Position numbers and translations under genes: made by a program
Notes under the pieces: model-generated
What the model saw: only the letters and a program-made list of their open reading frames with translations
Databases searched by the model: none
Told to the model about the DNA's origin: nothing
Shown here: positions 1 to 8,078 of the stretch, piece after piece
Numbering within the stretch: the first letter of the stretch is position 1
Layout of the letters: every line of letters begins with the position of its first letter
From: Pseudomonas sp. AL03
GTDB lineage: Bacteria; Pseudomonadota; Gammaproteobacteria; Pseudomonadales; Pseudomonadaceae
Length of the DNA: 64,000 bases
Direction of reading: 5' to 3'
NCBI RefSeq assembly: GCF_029960815.1
Contig: NZ_JASBRE010000014.1
Span: 1-64,000 of the forward strand

Positions 1-45
1 AACACGCATCAAAAACAGTATTGCAGAAAAGGGGGTAACCATAGA

Positions 46-73
46 TGTGGGAGCGAGCTTGCTCGCTCCCACA
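46..73. repeat. REP-like palindrome
   Basis: A near-perfect 28-nt palindrome built on TGTGGGAGCGAGC and its complement sits between the window start and the end of gloA. Related arms recur at 6934-6953 and in the REPIN at 60590-60657, so it is a dispersed intergenic repeat of the type common in fluorescent pseudomonads. Lying just after the gloA stop, it could also fold at the 3' end of that mRNA. Confidence 0.7.
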
Positions 74-91
74 GGAGATTTGTGGTGAGTG

Positions 92-613
92 TTACATCGG
101 GGCTGGCTGAATGATTTCAACCCAGTAAGCATCCGGGTCTTTGATGAACGCCAGGCTCTTCATGCGACCGTCATTCAGGCGTTTCTGGAAATCGCAGCCC
201 AGCGCTTCGAAGCGCTCGCAGGCAACGCGGATGTCTGGCACCGAGATGCAGATATGGCCAAAACCGCGCGGGTCAGTGTTGCCGTTGTGGTAGGCGAAAT
301 CCGCGTCGTTCTCAGTGCCGTGGTTGTGGGTCAACTCCAGAATGCCGGGGATCGACTTCATCCACTCGGTGCGAGCAGCGGCGTCGGCCGGGATCTGGTT
401 TTTATCAACCAGCGCCAGGAAGTACAGGCTGAACTCGGCTTCCGGGAAGTCGCGTTTTTCTACCAGCGAGAAACCCAAAATGCGCGTGTAGAAATCCAGG
501 GACTTGGTGATGTCCTTGACTCGCAGCATGGTGTGGTTGAAGACGAACTTCTGGGTGGCGGTGTCAGGTTGGGCAGTCACGCCTGGGAAGGTGTTCAATT
601 CGTGCAGGCTCAT
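92..613 (-). CDS. gloA: Lactoylglutathione lyase (glyoxalase I)
   Basis: Glyoxalase I isomerises the hemithioacetal of methylglyoxal and glutathione to S-lactoylglutathione in the cytosol. The 173-residue protein is one VOC-fold unit. The usual metal-ligand positions are visible: H27 (FNHTMLRVKD), E93 (LELTHNHGTE), H120 (GFGHICISV) and E166 (YWVEII). The segment between E93 and H120 has the longer form typical of the eukaryote-like Zn class; in human GLO1 the first ligand is Gln, here it is His. Length and start (MSLHELNTF) fit the family. It is a single gene with a palindromic repeat just downstream. The family call is firm; metal preference is inferred. Confidence 0.95.
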   Translation of the reverse strand: MSLHELNTFPGVTAQPDTATQKFVFNHTMLRVKDITKSLDFYTRILGFSLVEKRDFPEAEFSLYFLALVDKNQIPADAAARTEWMKSIPGILELTHNHGTENDADFAYHNGNTDPRGFGHICISVPDIRVACERFEALGCDFQKRLNDGRMKSLAFIKDPDAYWVEIIQPAPM

Positions 614-758
614 GGGCCCTCCGGAAAATAAGTGGGGCTAACGAATGGCGATAATCATACGCAAGGGCTCGGACATCACCAAACCCAAACCGTCGGCTAT
701 TGCCTGACAGACGGGCGAGGCTCAAACTTTACGGTTCTATCCGTGGGTGTTCATCGCA

Positions 759-1283
759 ATGATTCGATTCTGTAAATCCTCCTTCGTCCTGATTGGCGTG
801 CTCTCAGCGGTTGCCTGCGCTCACGCAGACGAGCCAATCATGACCTGGCCCAACGGCTGGGAGGTCGAAGCCGTCCCGCACGATGACGCCAACGCTCAGG
901 TGTTCCGCCAGCGCGCGGTGAAAAACGATGAGGGCGGCACGCCGGTGATGGTGATGGAGTTGACCATGACTCAGGTGGAAAGCGGTCATCAGGTGAATCT
1001 GCAAGGCGTGTTGCTGGAGATGCGCAAGTCGGTGCAGAAGGACTTCTTTCAAGGCGGCTATCAAAGTGTCTGCAACAAGATTCACCCGACGACCTTGAGC
1101 CGCTTATCCGCGCTGGAAACTACCTGCACGATCACGCAGAACGGAAGGCATGTGCTCTCTCAAACATTGGTTGCCGCCGTGGATGCCGATAAGGCCTATG
1201 TTCTTTCCTACGCGGGGCAGGCAGAGGCTTATAAGGCAAGTCAGGATGAAATAGAGGCCGCCCGTAACAGCTTGAAACTTTAG
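759..1283 (+). CDS. Small exported protein, DUF4946-like
   Basis: A protein of about 174 residues beginning MIRFCKSSFVLIGV, with a hydrophobic signal peptide ending near ACAHA-DE, so it is probably periplasmic. An in-frame GTG lies 12 nt upstream at 747, but the ATG at 759 gives the better signal peptide. The mature part has a tryptophan-rich start (MTWPNGWEVE) and two cysteines (VCNKI and TTCTI) that could form a disulphide. I believe this is the DUF4946 family found mostly in Pseudomonas, but function is unknown. It is transcribed divergently from gloA and stands alone. Confidence 0.7.
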   Translation: MIRFCKSSFVLIGVLSAVACAHADEPIMTWPNGWEVEAVPHDDANAQVFRQRAVKNDEGGTPVMVMELTMTQVESGHQVNLQGVLLEMRKSVQKDFFQGGYQSVCNKIHPTTLSRLSALETTCTITQNGRHVLSQTLVAAVDADKAYVLSYAGQAEAYKASQDEIEAARNSLKL

Positions 1284-1415
1284 TTAAGGATTTCAATGGC
1301 TGCCGGTTTCAGCGCATTCTGAAATTTTTAGATACCCAAAGGGATTAAACCCAAAGTTACTCAACAAGTAGTGAGTTGATCGACGCCAATCGTTGCATTT
1401 AGAAGGCGTCCATGA

Positions 1416-1445
1416 AAAAGCCCTGCAGTGGCAGGGCTTTTTTTT
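1416..1445. terminator. Rho-independent terminator of mvaU (bidirectional)
   Basis: A stem AAAGCCCTGC / GCAGGGCTTT with a 4-nt loop is flanked by A and T tracts on both sides. It lies 15 nt beyond the mvaU stop and works on the minus strand; it may also stop reads coming from the plus-strand gene at 759. Confidence 0.85.
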
Positions 1446-1459
1446 GTCACCGCGAGTGC

Positions 1460-1825
1460 TTAGCCGCGCAGCCAGGAATCAACGGTAGCCGCACCGTATT
1501 GTTCCTTCCAGGCTTTCAGGCCGCGGTGGTTGCCACCCTTGGTTTCAATCAGTTCACCGGTGTGCGGATTCTGATAAACCTTGACCACGCGTGCGCGGCG
1601 GGTTTTAGGCGCAGTTGCCTGTAGCAGGCCGGATTTTGCCGGGTTCGGATCGAGAATAGAGACGATGTCGCGCAGGCTCTTGCCGTAGGTCTTCATCAGC
1701 CCCTGGAGCTTTTCTTCGAATTCGATTTCTTTCTTGAGCCCGGCATCGTTCTTCAGGGACTCCAGCTGTTTAAGCTGCTCTTGAAGGGCCTTTTCAGCTG
1801 CACGAAATTCAGCGAGTCTGGACAA
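1460..1825 (-). CDS. mvaU: H-NS family regulator MvaU
   Basis: MvaT/MvaU proteins are the H-NS-like xenogeneic silencers of Pseudomonas; they coat AT-rich DNA and oligomerise through an N-terminal coiled coil. Here a Leu/Glu/Lys-rich helix (about residues 1-60, ending KSLRDIVSILDP) is followed by a basic linker and the C-terminal DNA-binding motif NPHTGELIETKGGNHRGL. The sequence matches MvaU better than MvaT (SRLAEFRAAEKALQEQL at the start, AATVDSWLR at the end). The chosen start is a TTG at 1825: it has a GGAG 8 nt upstream and gives 121 residues as in the family. A longer frame to 1867 adds a non-homologous leader. The 230 nt upstream hold the promoter; no operator was identified. Confidence 0.9.
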   Translation of the reverse strand: MSRLAEFRAAEKALQEQLKQLESLKNDAGLKKEIEFEEKLQGLMKTYGKSLRDIVSILDPNPAKSGLLQATAPKTRRARVVKVYQNPHTGELIETKGGNHRGLKAWKEQYGAATVDSWLRG

Positions 1826-2058
1826 TATCTTTACTCCAATAGTGTGTTTGGCTGATACCAACCGCAAACAAAGCTATAAGCCAAGAGCCTTGAGGCGACT
1901 CGGTGATAATGGCTCACCTGCCAATCTTGCGCAGGCATGAAAAATTGTAGTAGTTAATTGATCAAGAGTAAATCCTGTCTTTTTCTTCATGTAACAACAG
2001 TAGTCTTTTGAATCAAATGGGTGCGCGGTCTCCTTGTCTCGTCGATTAGAGCCGCTAG

Positions 2059-2555
2059 TTAATGGTGACTTAATGCGTTAATGAACTCTGCGCCGGGCAT
2101 CGGCCGGCCGAACAGATAACCTTGCAGGAAGTTCACGCCGTGAGCGGTCAGATAATCACCTTGCTCCGCGGTTTCCCCTTGGGGTAGTCGCCGGGATTGA
2201 CCTTTTCCTAATAGTCGCCGAACAGCGAACTGCAATAAAGGTTGTTGTCCTGCACCAGATTGGTCGAGCGCACGAATGGACGGCGGGTGACCTGTTGGTG
2301 CGGGGCCAGTTAGACGTCGTTGCAATTTTGCCCGGCCAGTGGCAGCAATTCGTGCGCGGCCTGAGCGGCGTTGTCGAGCACCAATTCGAATTGGCGCATG
2401 GCTTCTTCGGCGGTCTGCTCGGTGCTGTGTTTGAGTGCGCGTTCAGCCTGCATATAGAGAATGGCGAACCCCAGCAGCACCGGGAGTACTCCGCTCAGTA
2501 AAGTCACAGCCATCCTGACGCTGCGTTTGCGGCGGGTTTTGACGTTCAGCGGCAT
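2059..2555 (-). pseudogene. Remnant of CSS-motif/EAL-domain c-di-GMP phosphodiesterase
   Basis: The 5' part starts MPLNVKTRRKRSVRMAV, followed by a membrane helix (TLLSGVLPVLLGFAILYM) and the CSS motif start (ELLPLAGQNCNDV), then a TAA at 2310. Beyond the stop, the same strand still reads CSS-domain sequence (RRPFVRSTNLVQDNNLYCSS). The sequence then jumps to the last residues of an EAL domain (DYLTAHGVNFLQGYLFGRPM). Nearly all of the EAL domain, about 250 residues including the catalytic core, is deleted. Intact relatives are membrane-bound phosphodiesterases of about 500 residues with a redox-sensing periplasmic domain. This copy cannot make an enzyme. Confidence 0.8.
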
Positions 2556-2667
2556 TTGCGAAACCTGTAACGATGAAATAGGGCTCTCAAATGCTGGCAG
2601 GACGGGACGCCTTCCAAAAAGAGTTCAGGTAAAGGCCATGATAGATGGCTCTTGGCGCGTGTGCCGC

Positions 2668-3540
2668 TCAGCGGTAGTTCAGACCCTCGGCCAATTTGAT
2701 AAAGGCCAGCGCTGCAGGTGATGACTGGCGCTGGTCCAGTACCGCCAGACCCACCTGACGTGCGACCGGAGGCGACAGTGGCTTTTTCACGTAGCGACTG
2801 TCGAGGTCGTGGGGCAATGAGCCTTCGGCGATGACCGTCAGCGCATCGCCTCGGCCAACGGTATCCAGCGTACTCAGGAGTTGCGAGCAGCGATAACGGA
2901 CGTTCGGTGTCAGCCGGGCGGCACTGAACAGTCGCGACACCAGTTCCGAAGAACCGGCCTCGGTCAACACAAAGGGGTCGTGACACAAATCGCTCAAGCT
3001 CAGGCTGTCTCGACGGGCCAGCGGGTGATTGACGGGCAGCAGCGCAACCATCTGGTCTTTGATCAGCGCAAAGGTGTCGAATCGATCCTCAGGCAACACC
3101 ACGAAGCCGATATCGATACGCCGCTCCTCCAGCCACTGGATCACCTGCCGGTCCGGGCCTTCGTCTATGTGGACCTCGATGCCCGGATGAGCCGCGCGGT
3201 AATGCTGCAGGATCAGCGGCAGCAGTTTGATTGATGAGGTCGGGCCGAATGAGCCGATGCGCAAGGTACCGCGTTTCATTCCGCGAGCATCGGCCGCTTC
3301 CTGGCGCAAGGTGTTAGCCAGGCCCAGCATCGCCCGGGCGCGCGGCAAAAGCTGTTGGCCGATGTCGCTGAGTTCGACCTGGGATTGATGCCGACGCAGC
3401 AGCTCCACGCCCAATTCCTGTTCCAGCGACTTGAGGGCGTGAGAGACCGCGGATTGGGAAATCCCCAGGCGATTGGCTGCCGCGGTAAAACCGTGAAGCT
3501 CGGCGACCAGAGAAAAAATCTCCAGTTGGGTAAGGGTCAT
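2668..3540 (-). CDS. LysR-family transcriptional regulator
   Basis: A 290-residue LysR-type regulator. The winged helix-turn-helix occupies about residues 1-60 (TAAANRLGISQSAVSHALKS) and the effector-binding fold runs from about 90 to 290 (RIGSFGPTSSIKLLPLI onward). It is divergent from the EamA transporter at 3620 with an 80-nt gap holding dyad symmetry, the standard arrangement for a LysR regulator that controls its neighbour and itself. It probably controls export through that transporter; the ligand cannot be told from sequence. Confidence 0.9.
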   Translation of the reverse strand: MTLTQLEIFSLVAELHGFTAAANRLGISQSAVSHALKSLEQELGVELLRRHQSQVELSDIGQQLLPRARAMLGLANTLRQEAADARGMKRGTLRIGSFGPTSSIKLLPLILQHYRAAHPGIEVHIDEGPDRQVIQWLEERRIDIGFVVLPEDRFDTFALIKDQMVALLPVNHPLARRDSLSLSDLCHDPFVLTEAGSSELVSRLFSAARLTPNVRYRCSQLLSTLDTVGRGDALTVIAEGSLPHDLDSRYVKKPLSPPVARQVGLAVLDQRQSSPAALAFIKLAEGLNYR

Positions 3541-3578
3541 GACTGTTTACTCATTTTACGATGACAAGGTATTAGCTA

Positions 3579-3592
3579 GATGATACGTCATC
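3579..3592. promoter_or_regulatory. Candidate LysR operator
   Basis: The palindrome GATGATACGTCATC (arms GATGA/TCATC, 4-nt centre) lies in the LysR/EamA divergent promoter. A further GATGAC half-site starts near 3560. Position and symmetry suggest LysR binding; this is inference. Confidence 0.4.
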
Positions 3593-3619
3593 TTCCCCGA
3601 TATCTCGTTCTGGAAACCT

Positions 3620-4564
3620 ATGACAACCTGTGAGCAGAGCCTGTCCAACCCTTCGGATGTGCCGGTTTATCTGAAACTGGCTGCAGTCACCATGATCTGG
3701 GGCGGCACTTTTGTCGCCGGGCGGTTTCTGTCTGATAGCCTCAGCCCCTTGTTTGCCGCCAGCCTGCGATTCTTGCTGGCCAGCGTGGCGTTGCTGCTGT
3801 TTCTACTACTGGCCCGCGTGCCGCTCGCCCGACCCCGCCCAAGGCAATGGCTGCAATTGGCGCTGCTGGGTTTTTTCGGGATCTTCTTCTACAACCTGTG
3901 CTTCTTTTATGGTTTGCAATACATCAATGCCTCACGGGCGTCATTGATTGTGGCGTTGAATCCAGCGGTGATCGGCCTGGCATCATGGTTGTTATTCAAG
4001 GAACGCTTGAGTCGAGCAAAAGTCATCGGGATTGCGATCTGTATTGCTGGAGCGAGCCTGGTGATCGTTAGCCGTAACCCGCAATTGTTGGCCGGCAATC
4101 CCGATGCCTGGATAGGCGATCTTTTGATATTTGGCTGTGTTCTCGGCTGGGGCGTTTATTCGCTGTTCTCCAAAGATCTGAACCAGACGCTAGGCCCGGT
4201 ACAAACGGTGACGTACTCAATTCTGTTGGGCACGCTGATGCTGTGGGTGACCAGTGCTGTTTGCGGTGAGTTGAGTGTTGCTGCAGTTGCCAGCCTCGGG
4301 CCAAAGCAATGGTTGAGCCTGATGTACCTAGGCGTAGTGGGCTCGGCGCTGGCCTACATCGGTTATTACGACGGCCTTCGCAAAATCGGCGCGACGCGCT
4401 CAGGCGTGTTCATCGCCCTGAACCCGCTGACCGCGGTGATCCTCGGTGCGCTGCTGTTGAGCGAGCAGTTGACCCTGACGATGTGCCTGGGAGGAGGGCT
4501 GATCCTCGCGGGGATTTTCCTGTGCAACAAACCCCTTGCGCGAGCAGGGAGAAAGGGGATTTGA
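3620..4564 (+). CDS. EamA/DMT-superfamily transporter
   Basis: A 314-residue inner-membrane protein with about ten hydrophobic helices in two EamA repeats (first from about residue 18, YLKLAAVTMIWGGTFVAGR; second from about 165, LLIFGCVLGWGVYSLFSKDL). The characteristic ends of each repeat are visible (SRASLIVALNPAVIGLASW and TRSGVFIALNPLTAVILGA). Members export amino acids and other metabolites, but the substrate cannot be predicted here. It is divergent from a LysR regulator that probably controls it. The start at ATG 3620 precedes the first helix by a short hydrophilic tail, as usual for the family. Confidence 0.9.
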   Translation: MTTCEQSLSNPSDVPVYLKLAAVTMIWGGTFVAGRFLSDSLSPLFAASLRFLLASVALLLFLLLARVPLARPRPRQWLQLALLGFFGIFFYNLCFFYGLQYINASRASLIVALNPAVIGLASWLLFKERLSRAKVIGIAICIAGASLVIVSRNPQLLAGNPDAWIGDLLIFGCVLGWGVYSLFSKDLNQTLGPVQTVTYSILLGTLMLWVTSAVCGELSVAAVASLGPKQWLSLMYLGVVGSALAYIGYYDGLRKIGATRSGVFIALNPLTAVILGALLLSEQLTLTMCLGGGLILAGIFLCNKPLARAGRKGI

Positions 4565-4816
4565 TACAGAAGGCGGACAAACCGATTTACGCTGTGTAGA
4601 ATCGGGTTACGCATATAAGAATAATCGTCTTCTGGCAGCAGAAGCCTCGCCCGCAAGAGCCTTGGGTCGACAATGAAGAGTTTTGGGTTTCAATTAATCT
4701 ACGGTGACTTCCTCGCCCGCAGCGTGCGGGGCATCTCCTGCGCACCACCCGCCGGTCTCAGCATTGCTAGCAACTAACGATCCGTTAATTGATAAGAAAA
4801 TGATGAGGCGCCAACC

Positions 4817-5893
4817 ATGGCAGATTTATACGAAAACCCAATGGGCCTGATGGGCTTTGAATTCATCGAGTTTGCATCGCCGACCCCGAATACCCTGGAG
4901 CCGATCTTCCAGATCATGGGCTTCACCAAGGTCGCGACCCACCGTTCCAAAGACGTGCACCTGTATCGCCAGGGCCAGATCAACCTGATCCTCAACAACG
5001 AACCTCACAGCGTCGCTTCGTACTTCGCGGCCGAGCACGGGCCGTCGGTGTGCGGCATGGCGTTCCGCGTCAAGAATGCCCAGCAGGCGTTTTCCCGGGC
5101 CCTGGAACTGGGCGCCCAGCCGATTCACATCGAAACCGGCCCGATGGAGCTAAACCTGCCGGCGATCAAAGGCATCGGCGGCGCGCCGCTGTACCTGATC
5201 GACCGTTTCGGCGAAGGCAGTTCGATCTACGACATCGACTTCGTGTTCATCGAAGGCGTTGACCGCAACCCTGTCGGGGCCGGCCTGAAGATCATCGACC
5301 ACCTGACCCACAACGTGTATCGCGGTCGCATGGCCTACTGGGCCAACTTCTACGAGAAGCTGTTCAACTTCCGCGAGATCCGTTTTTTCGACATCAAAGG
5401 CGAATACACCGGCCTGACCTCCAAGGCCATGACCGCGCCGGACGGCATGATTCGCATCCCGTTGAACGAAGAGTCGTCCAAGGGTGCCGGTCAGATCGAA
5501 GAGTTCCTGATGCAGTTCAACGGCGAGGGCATCCAGCACGTTGCTTTCCTGTCCGATGACCTGATCAAGACCTGGGATCATTTGAAAAGCATTGGCATGC
5601 GCTTCATGACCGCGCCGCCTGAAACCTATTACGAAATGCTCGAAGGCCGCCTGCCGAATCACGGTGAGCCGGTTGATCAACTGCAGTCGCGCGGCATTCT
5701 GCTGGACGGTTCGTCCGAGTCGGGCGACAAGCGTCTGCTGCTGCAGATCTTCTCCGAAGCCCTGATGGGCCCGGTGTTCTTCGAGTTCATCCAGCGTAAA
5801 GGCGACGATGGTTTCGGCGAAGGCAACTTCAAGGCGTTGTTCGAATCCATCGAACGCGACCAGGTTCGTCGTGGCGTGCTCTCCACCGACTAA
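4817..5893 (+). CDS. hpd: 4-hydroxyphenylpyruvate dioxygenase
   Basis: HPPD is a non-haem Fe(II) dioxygenase that converts 4-hydroxyphenylpyruvate to homogentisate in tyrosine catabolism and pyomelanin formation. The 358-residue protein is two VOC modules. The three iron ligands can be placed at H162 ([10 protein letters not shown]), H241 ([11 protein letters not shown]) and E323 (FFEFIQRKG), one residue offset from the classical P. fluorescens enzyme. The C-terminal helix ([17 protein letters not shown]) that gates the active site is intact. It is monocistronic with a strong terminator downstream; the 250 nt upstream contain no other gene. Confidence 0.97.
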   Translation: MADLYENPMGLMGFEFIEFASPTPNTLEPIFQIMGFTKVATHRSKDVHLYRQGQINLILNNEPHSVASYFAAEHGPSVCGMAFRVKNAQQAFSRALELGAQPIHIETGPMELNLPAIKGIGGAPLYLIDRFGEGSSIYDIDFVFIEGVDRNPVGAGLKIIDHLTHNVYRGRMAYWANFYEKLFNFREIRFFDIKGEYTGLTSKAMTAPDGMIRIPLNEESSKGAGQIEEFLMQFNGEGIQHVAFLSDDLIKTWDHLKSIGMRFMTAPPETYYEMLEGRLPNHGEPVDQLQSRGILLDGSSESGDKRLLLQIFSEALMGPVFFEFIQRKGDDGFGEGNFKALFESIERDQVRRGVLSTD

Positions 5894-5907
5894 GCCGTTT
5901 CGGATGT

Positions 5908-5946
5908 AAAAAAGCCCGGTCAGCAGCAATGCTGGCCGGGCTTTTT
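5908..5946. terminator. Bidirectional rho-independent terminator between hpd and rarD-like gene
   Basis: A stem AAGCCCGG...CCGGGCTT with a short inner CAGC/GCTG helix is flanked by A6 on one side and T5 on the other. It sits between two convergent genes and can serve both. Confidence 0.9.
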
Positions 5947-5956
5947 CGTGCCGGTC

Positions 5957-6844
5957 CTACATTGATTTTCGTCGATGCCGGACCAGGTGTTTGAACCCTT
6001 CGAACACCAGAACAACCACCGCCAACCAAATCGGGATGTAGGTCAGCCATTCACCGGCCTTGATGCTTTCCCCCAGCAGCAACGCGACGCCGAGCAACAG
6101 CACCGGCTCGACATAGCTCAACAACCCGAACAGGCTGAACGGCAACAGCCGGCTGGCGATGATGTAGACCACCAGCGCCGAAGCACTAATCACCCCGAGC
6201 GACGGGATCAGCAGCGACAGCCACGGATGTTGATCGAACACGCCGAAACCCTGTTCACCGCCCTGAACGAACCAGAAAGCCACCGGCAGCATCAAGGCCA
6301 TGTCCATCCACAAGCCGCCGAGGTTGTCGGTCGTCAGTCGTTTGCGCAGGATGAAGTAGAGCGGATAACCGACAACGACCAGCAAGGTTGCCCAGGAAAA
6401 ACCGCCGACCTGATACAGCTCGTTGAGCACGCCGAGGGAAGCAAAAAACACGGCAACCTTTTGCAGGTAGGACAACCGCTCGCCATAAGCGATCCGCCCC
6501 GTCAGAACCATGGACAGCGGTAGCAGGAAATAGCCCAGTGACACGTCGAGGCTATAGCCGTTGAGCGGCGCCCACATGAACAACCAGAGCTGAAGGCCAA
6601 GCAACGTCGCGGAAAGGATCAGGCCGGCGAGCAATTTTGGTTGGCCAACCAGCCGCCGAAAAAGGGCGGTTACGCGTTTCCATTCACCGGAGACCACCAT
6701 GAACACGGTCATGCACGGTAAGGTCAGCAGCATCCGCCAGCCGAAAATTTCCACGCCGCTCAAAGGCGTGAGCAGCGAGGTGAAGTAATACATGACGGCA
6801 AACAGCACCGAGGCTGAAACCGATAGAGCGATACCTTTAGACAA
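5957..6844 (-). CDS. rarD: RarD-type EamA transporter
   Basis: An inner-membrane permease of the RarD subgroup of the DMT superfamily, about 295 residues and roughly ten helices. Recognisable family segments are VLFAVMYYFTSLLTPL near the N-terminus, FGWRMLLTLPCM, PLNGYSLDVSLGYFLLPL in the middle and PFSLFGLLSYVEPVLL near the end. RarD was named for a chloramphenicol-sensitive phenotype; its substrate is unknown. The start chosen is TTG at 6844 (SKGIALSVSASVLF), with GAGG 5 nt upstream; the open frame to 6952 adds a leader that runs into a repeat and is unlikely to be translated. Confidence 0.85.
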   Translation of the reverse strand: MSKGIALSVSASVLFAVMYYFTSLLTPLSGVEIFGWRMLLTLPCMTVFMVVSGEWKRVTALFRRLVGQPKLLAGLILSATLLGLQLWLFMWAPLNGYSLDVSLGYFLLPLSMVLTGRIAYGERLSYLQKVAVFFASLGVLNELYQVGGFSWATLLVVVGYPLYFILRKRLTTDNLGGLWMDMALMLPVAFWFVQGGEQGFGVFDQHPWLSLLIPSLGVISASALVVYIIASRLLPFSLFGLLSYVEPVLLLGVALLLGESIKAGEWLTYIPIWLAVVVLVFEGFKHLVRHRRKSM

Positions 6845-6933
6845 ACTGTCCTCGCGAAGTTGAACGTTAAACGGGGGCGGAGGATACGTGGTTTTCTCGT
6901 TGAATATTGTCCGATCGATCAACACCGACCCAC

Positions 6934-6953
6934 TGTGGGAGCGAGCTCCCACA
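6934..6953. repeat. REP-like palindrome (half unit)
   Basis: A 20-nt palindrome with arms TGTGGGAG/CTCCCACA between the rarD-like gene and the aldo/keto reductase gene. It shares its arm with the copy at 46-73. Confidence 0.6.
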
Positions 6954-6969
6954 TGGACCGTGTATTCAT

Positions 6970-7983
6970 TTAGCTATTGCGTGGTTTTCGTCCTGACACA
7001 AAGTGGCTCACATCATTAAACCCCGGCGTCGACGCATGCCCTGGCGTCACCAGCGAATCAATGAACGCTTCATCCTCCGCCGTGATCTTCACCGCCTGAG
7101 CCTTAGTGTAGGCATCCCATTGTTCTTCGGTACGCGGGCCGACGATGGCTGAGGTGACAGCGCTGTTGTTCAGCACCCAGGCGATGGCGAATTCGACGAT
7201 GCCCACGCCACGCCCTTGCGTGTACTGCTGGATCTGCTGAGCAATGCGCAGTGATTCGACGCGCCATTCGGTCTCCAGAATGCGTTTGTCCTGACGACCC
7301 GCGCGGCTGTTGGTGTCCGGCTTCACGTCCGGCGCGTATTTACCGCTGAGTACGCCGCGCGCCAGTGGGCTGTAAGGCACCACGCCGAGGCCATAGTTTT
7401 GCGCGGCGGTAATCTGCTCGGTTTCCACCTGACGGTTGACGATGTTGTACAGCGGCTGACTGATGACCGGCCGGTCGACGCCCAGTTGATCGGCCACACG
7501 AATCACTTCGGCGATGCGCCAGCCACGGTAGTTCGAGAGGCCCCAGTAGCGGATTTTGCCCTGGCGGATCAAATCACCGATGGCCGACACCGTGACTTCC
7601 AGCGGCGTATTGTGGTCTTCGCGATGCAGGTAATAGATGTCGAGATAGTCGGTGCCCAGGCGCGTCAGGCTGGCGTCGATGCCATTGAAAATGTGCTTGC
7701 GGCTCAGGCCGCTGCGATTCGGCACGCCGTCCACCGGGCCGAAACCGACCTTGGTGGCCAGCACCCACTCGTGGCGGTTACCGGCGATCGCTTCGCCGAC
7801 GATCTCTTCAGAGCGGCCGTTGGTGTAAACATCTGCGGTGTCGATGAAATTGATGCCCTGGTCCCAGGCCTTGTCGATGATCCGCAGGGAATCTTCGGTG
7901 CTGGTCTGTTCGCCGAACATCATGGTGCCCAGGGTCAGGGTCGACACTTGTAAACCCGAATGACCCAGCGTGCGATAGCTCAT
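6970..7983 (-). CDS. Aldo/keto reductase
   Basis: A 337-residue NADPH-dependent aldo/keto reductase with an (alpha/beta)8 barrel. The catalytic tetrad can be placed at D48 and Y53 (IDTADVY), K78 (LATKVGF) and H120 (YYLHRED). The cofactor-binding C-terminal part includes AIVGPRTEEQWD. It resembles the Tas/YajO-like group of bacterial AKRs with unassigned aldehyde or ketone substrates. It lies in the same direction as the MFS gene upstream, with a 95-nt gap, and may be co-transcribed with it. Confidence 0.93.
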   Translation of the reverse strand: MSYRTLGHSGLQVSTLTLGTMMFGEQTSTEDSLRIIDKAWDQGINFIDTADVYTNGRSEEIVGEAIAGNRHEWVLATKVGFGPVDGVPNRSGLSRKHIFNGIDASLTRLGTDYLDIYYLHREDHNTPLEVTVSAIGDLIRQGKIRYWGLSNYRGWRIAEVIRVADQLGVDRPVISQPLYNIVNRQVETEQITAAQNYGLGVVPYSPLARGVLSGKYAPDVKPDTNSRAGRQDKRILETEWRVESLRIAQQIQQYTQGRGVGIVEFAIAWVLNNSAVTSAIVGPRTEEQWDAYTKAQAVKITAEDEAFIDSLVTPGHASTPGFNDVSHFVSGRKPRNS

Positions 7984-8078
7984 GACGAAATCCTTTTACC
8001 GGTGGGAAAGGCTCAATCAAATACCAGAACAACCGCACGGGGCAAACTGAAATATTGAACACCCCGTGCCGATCAACC

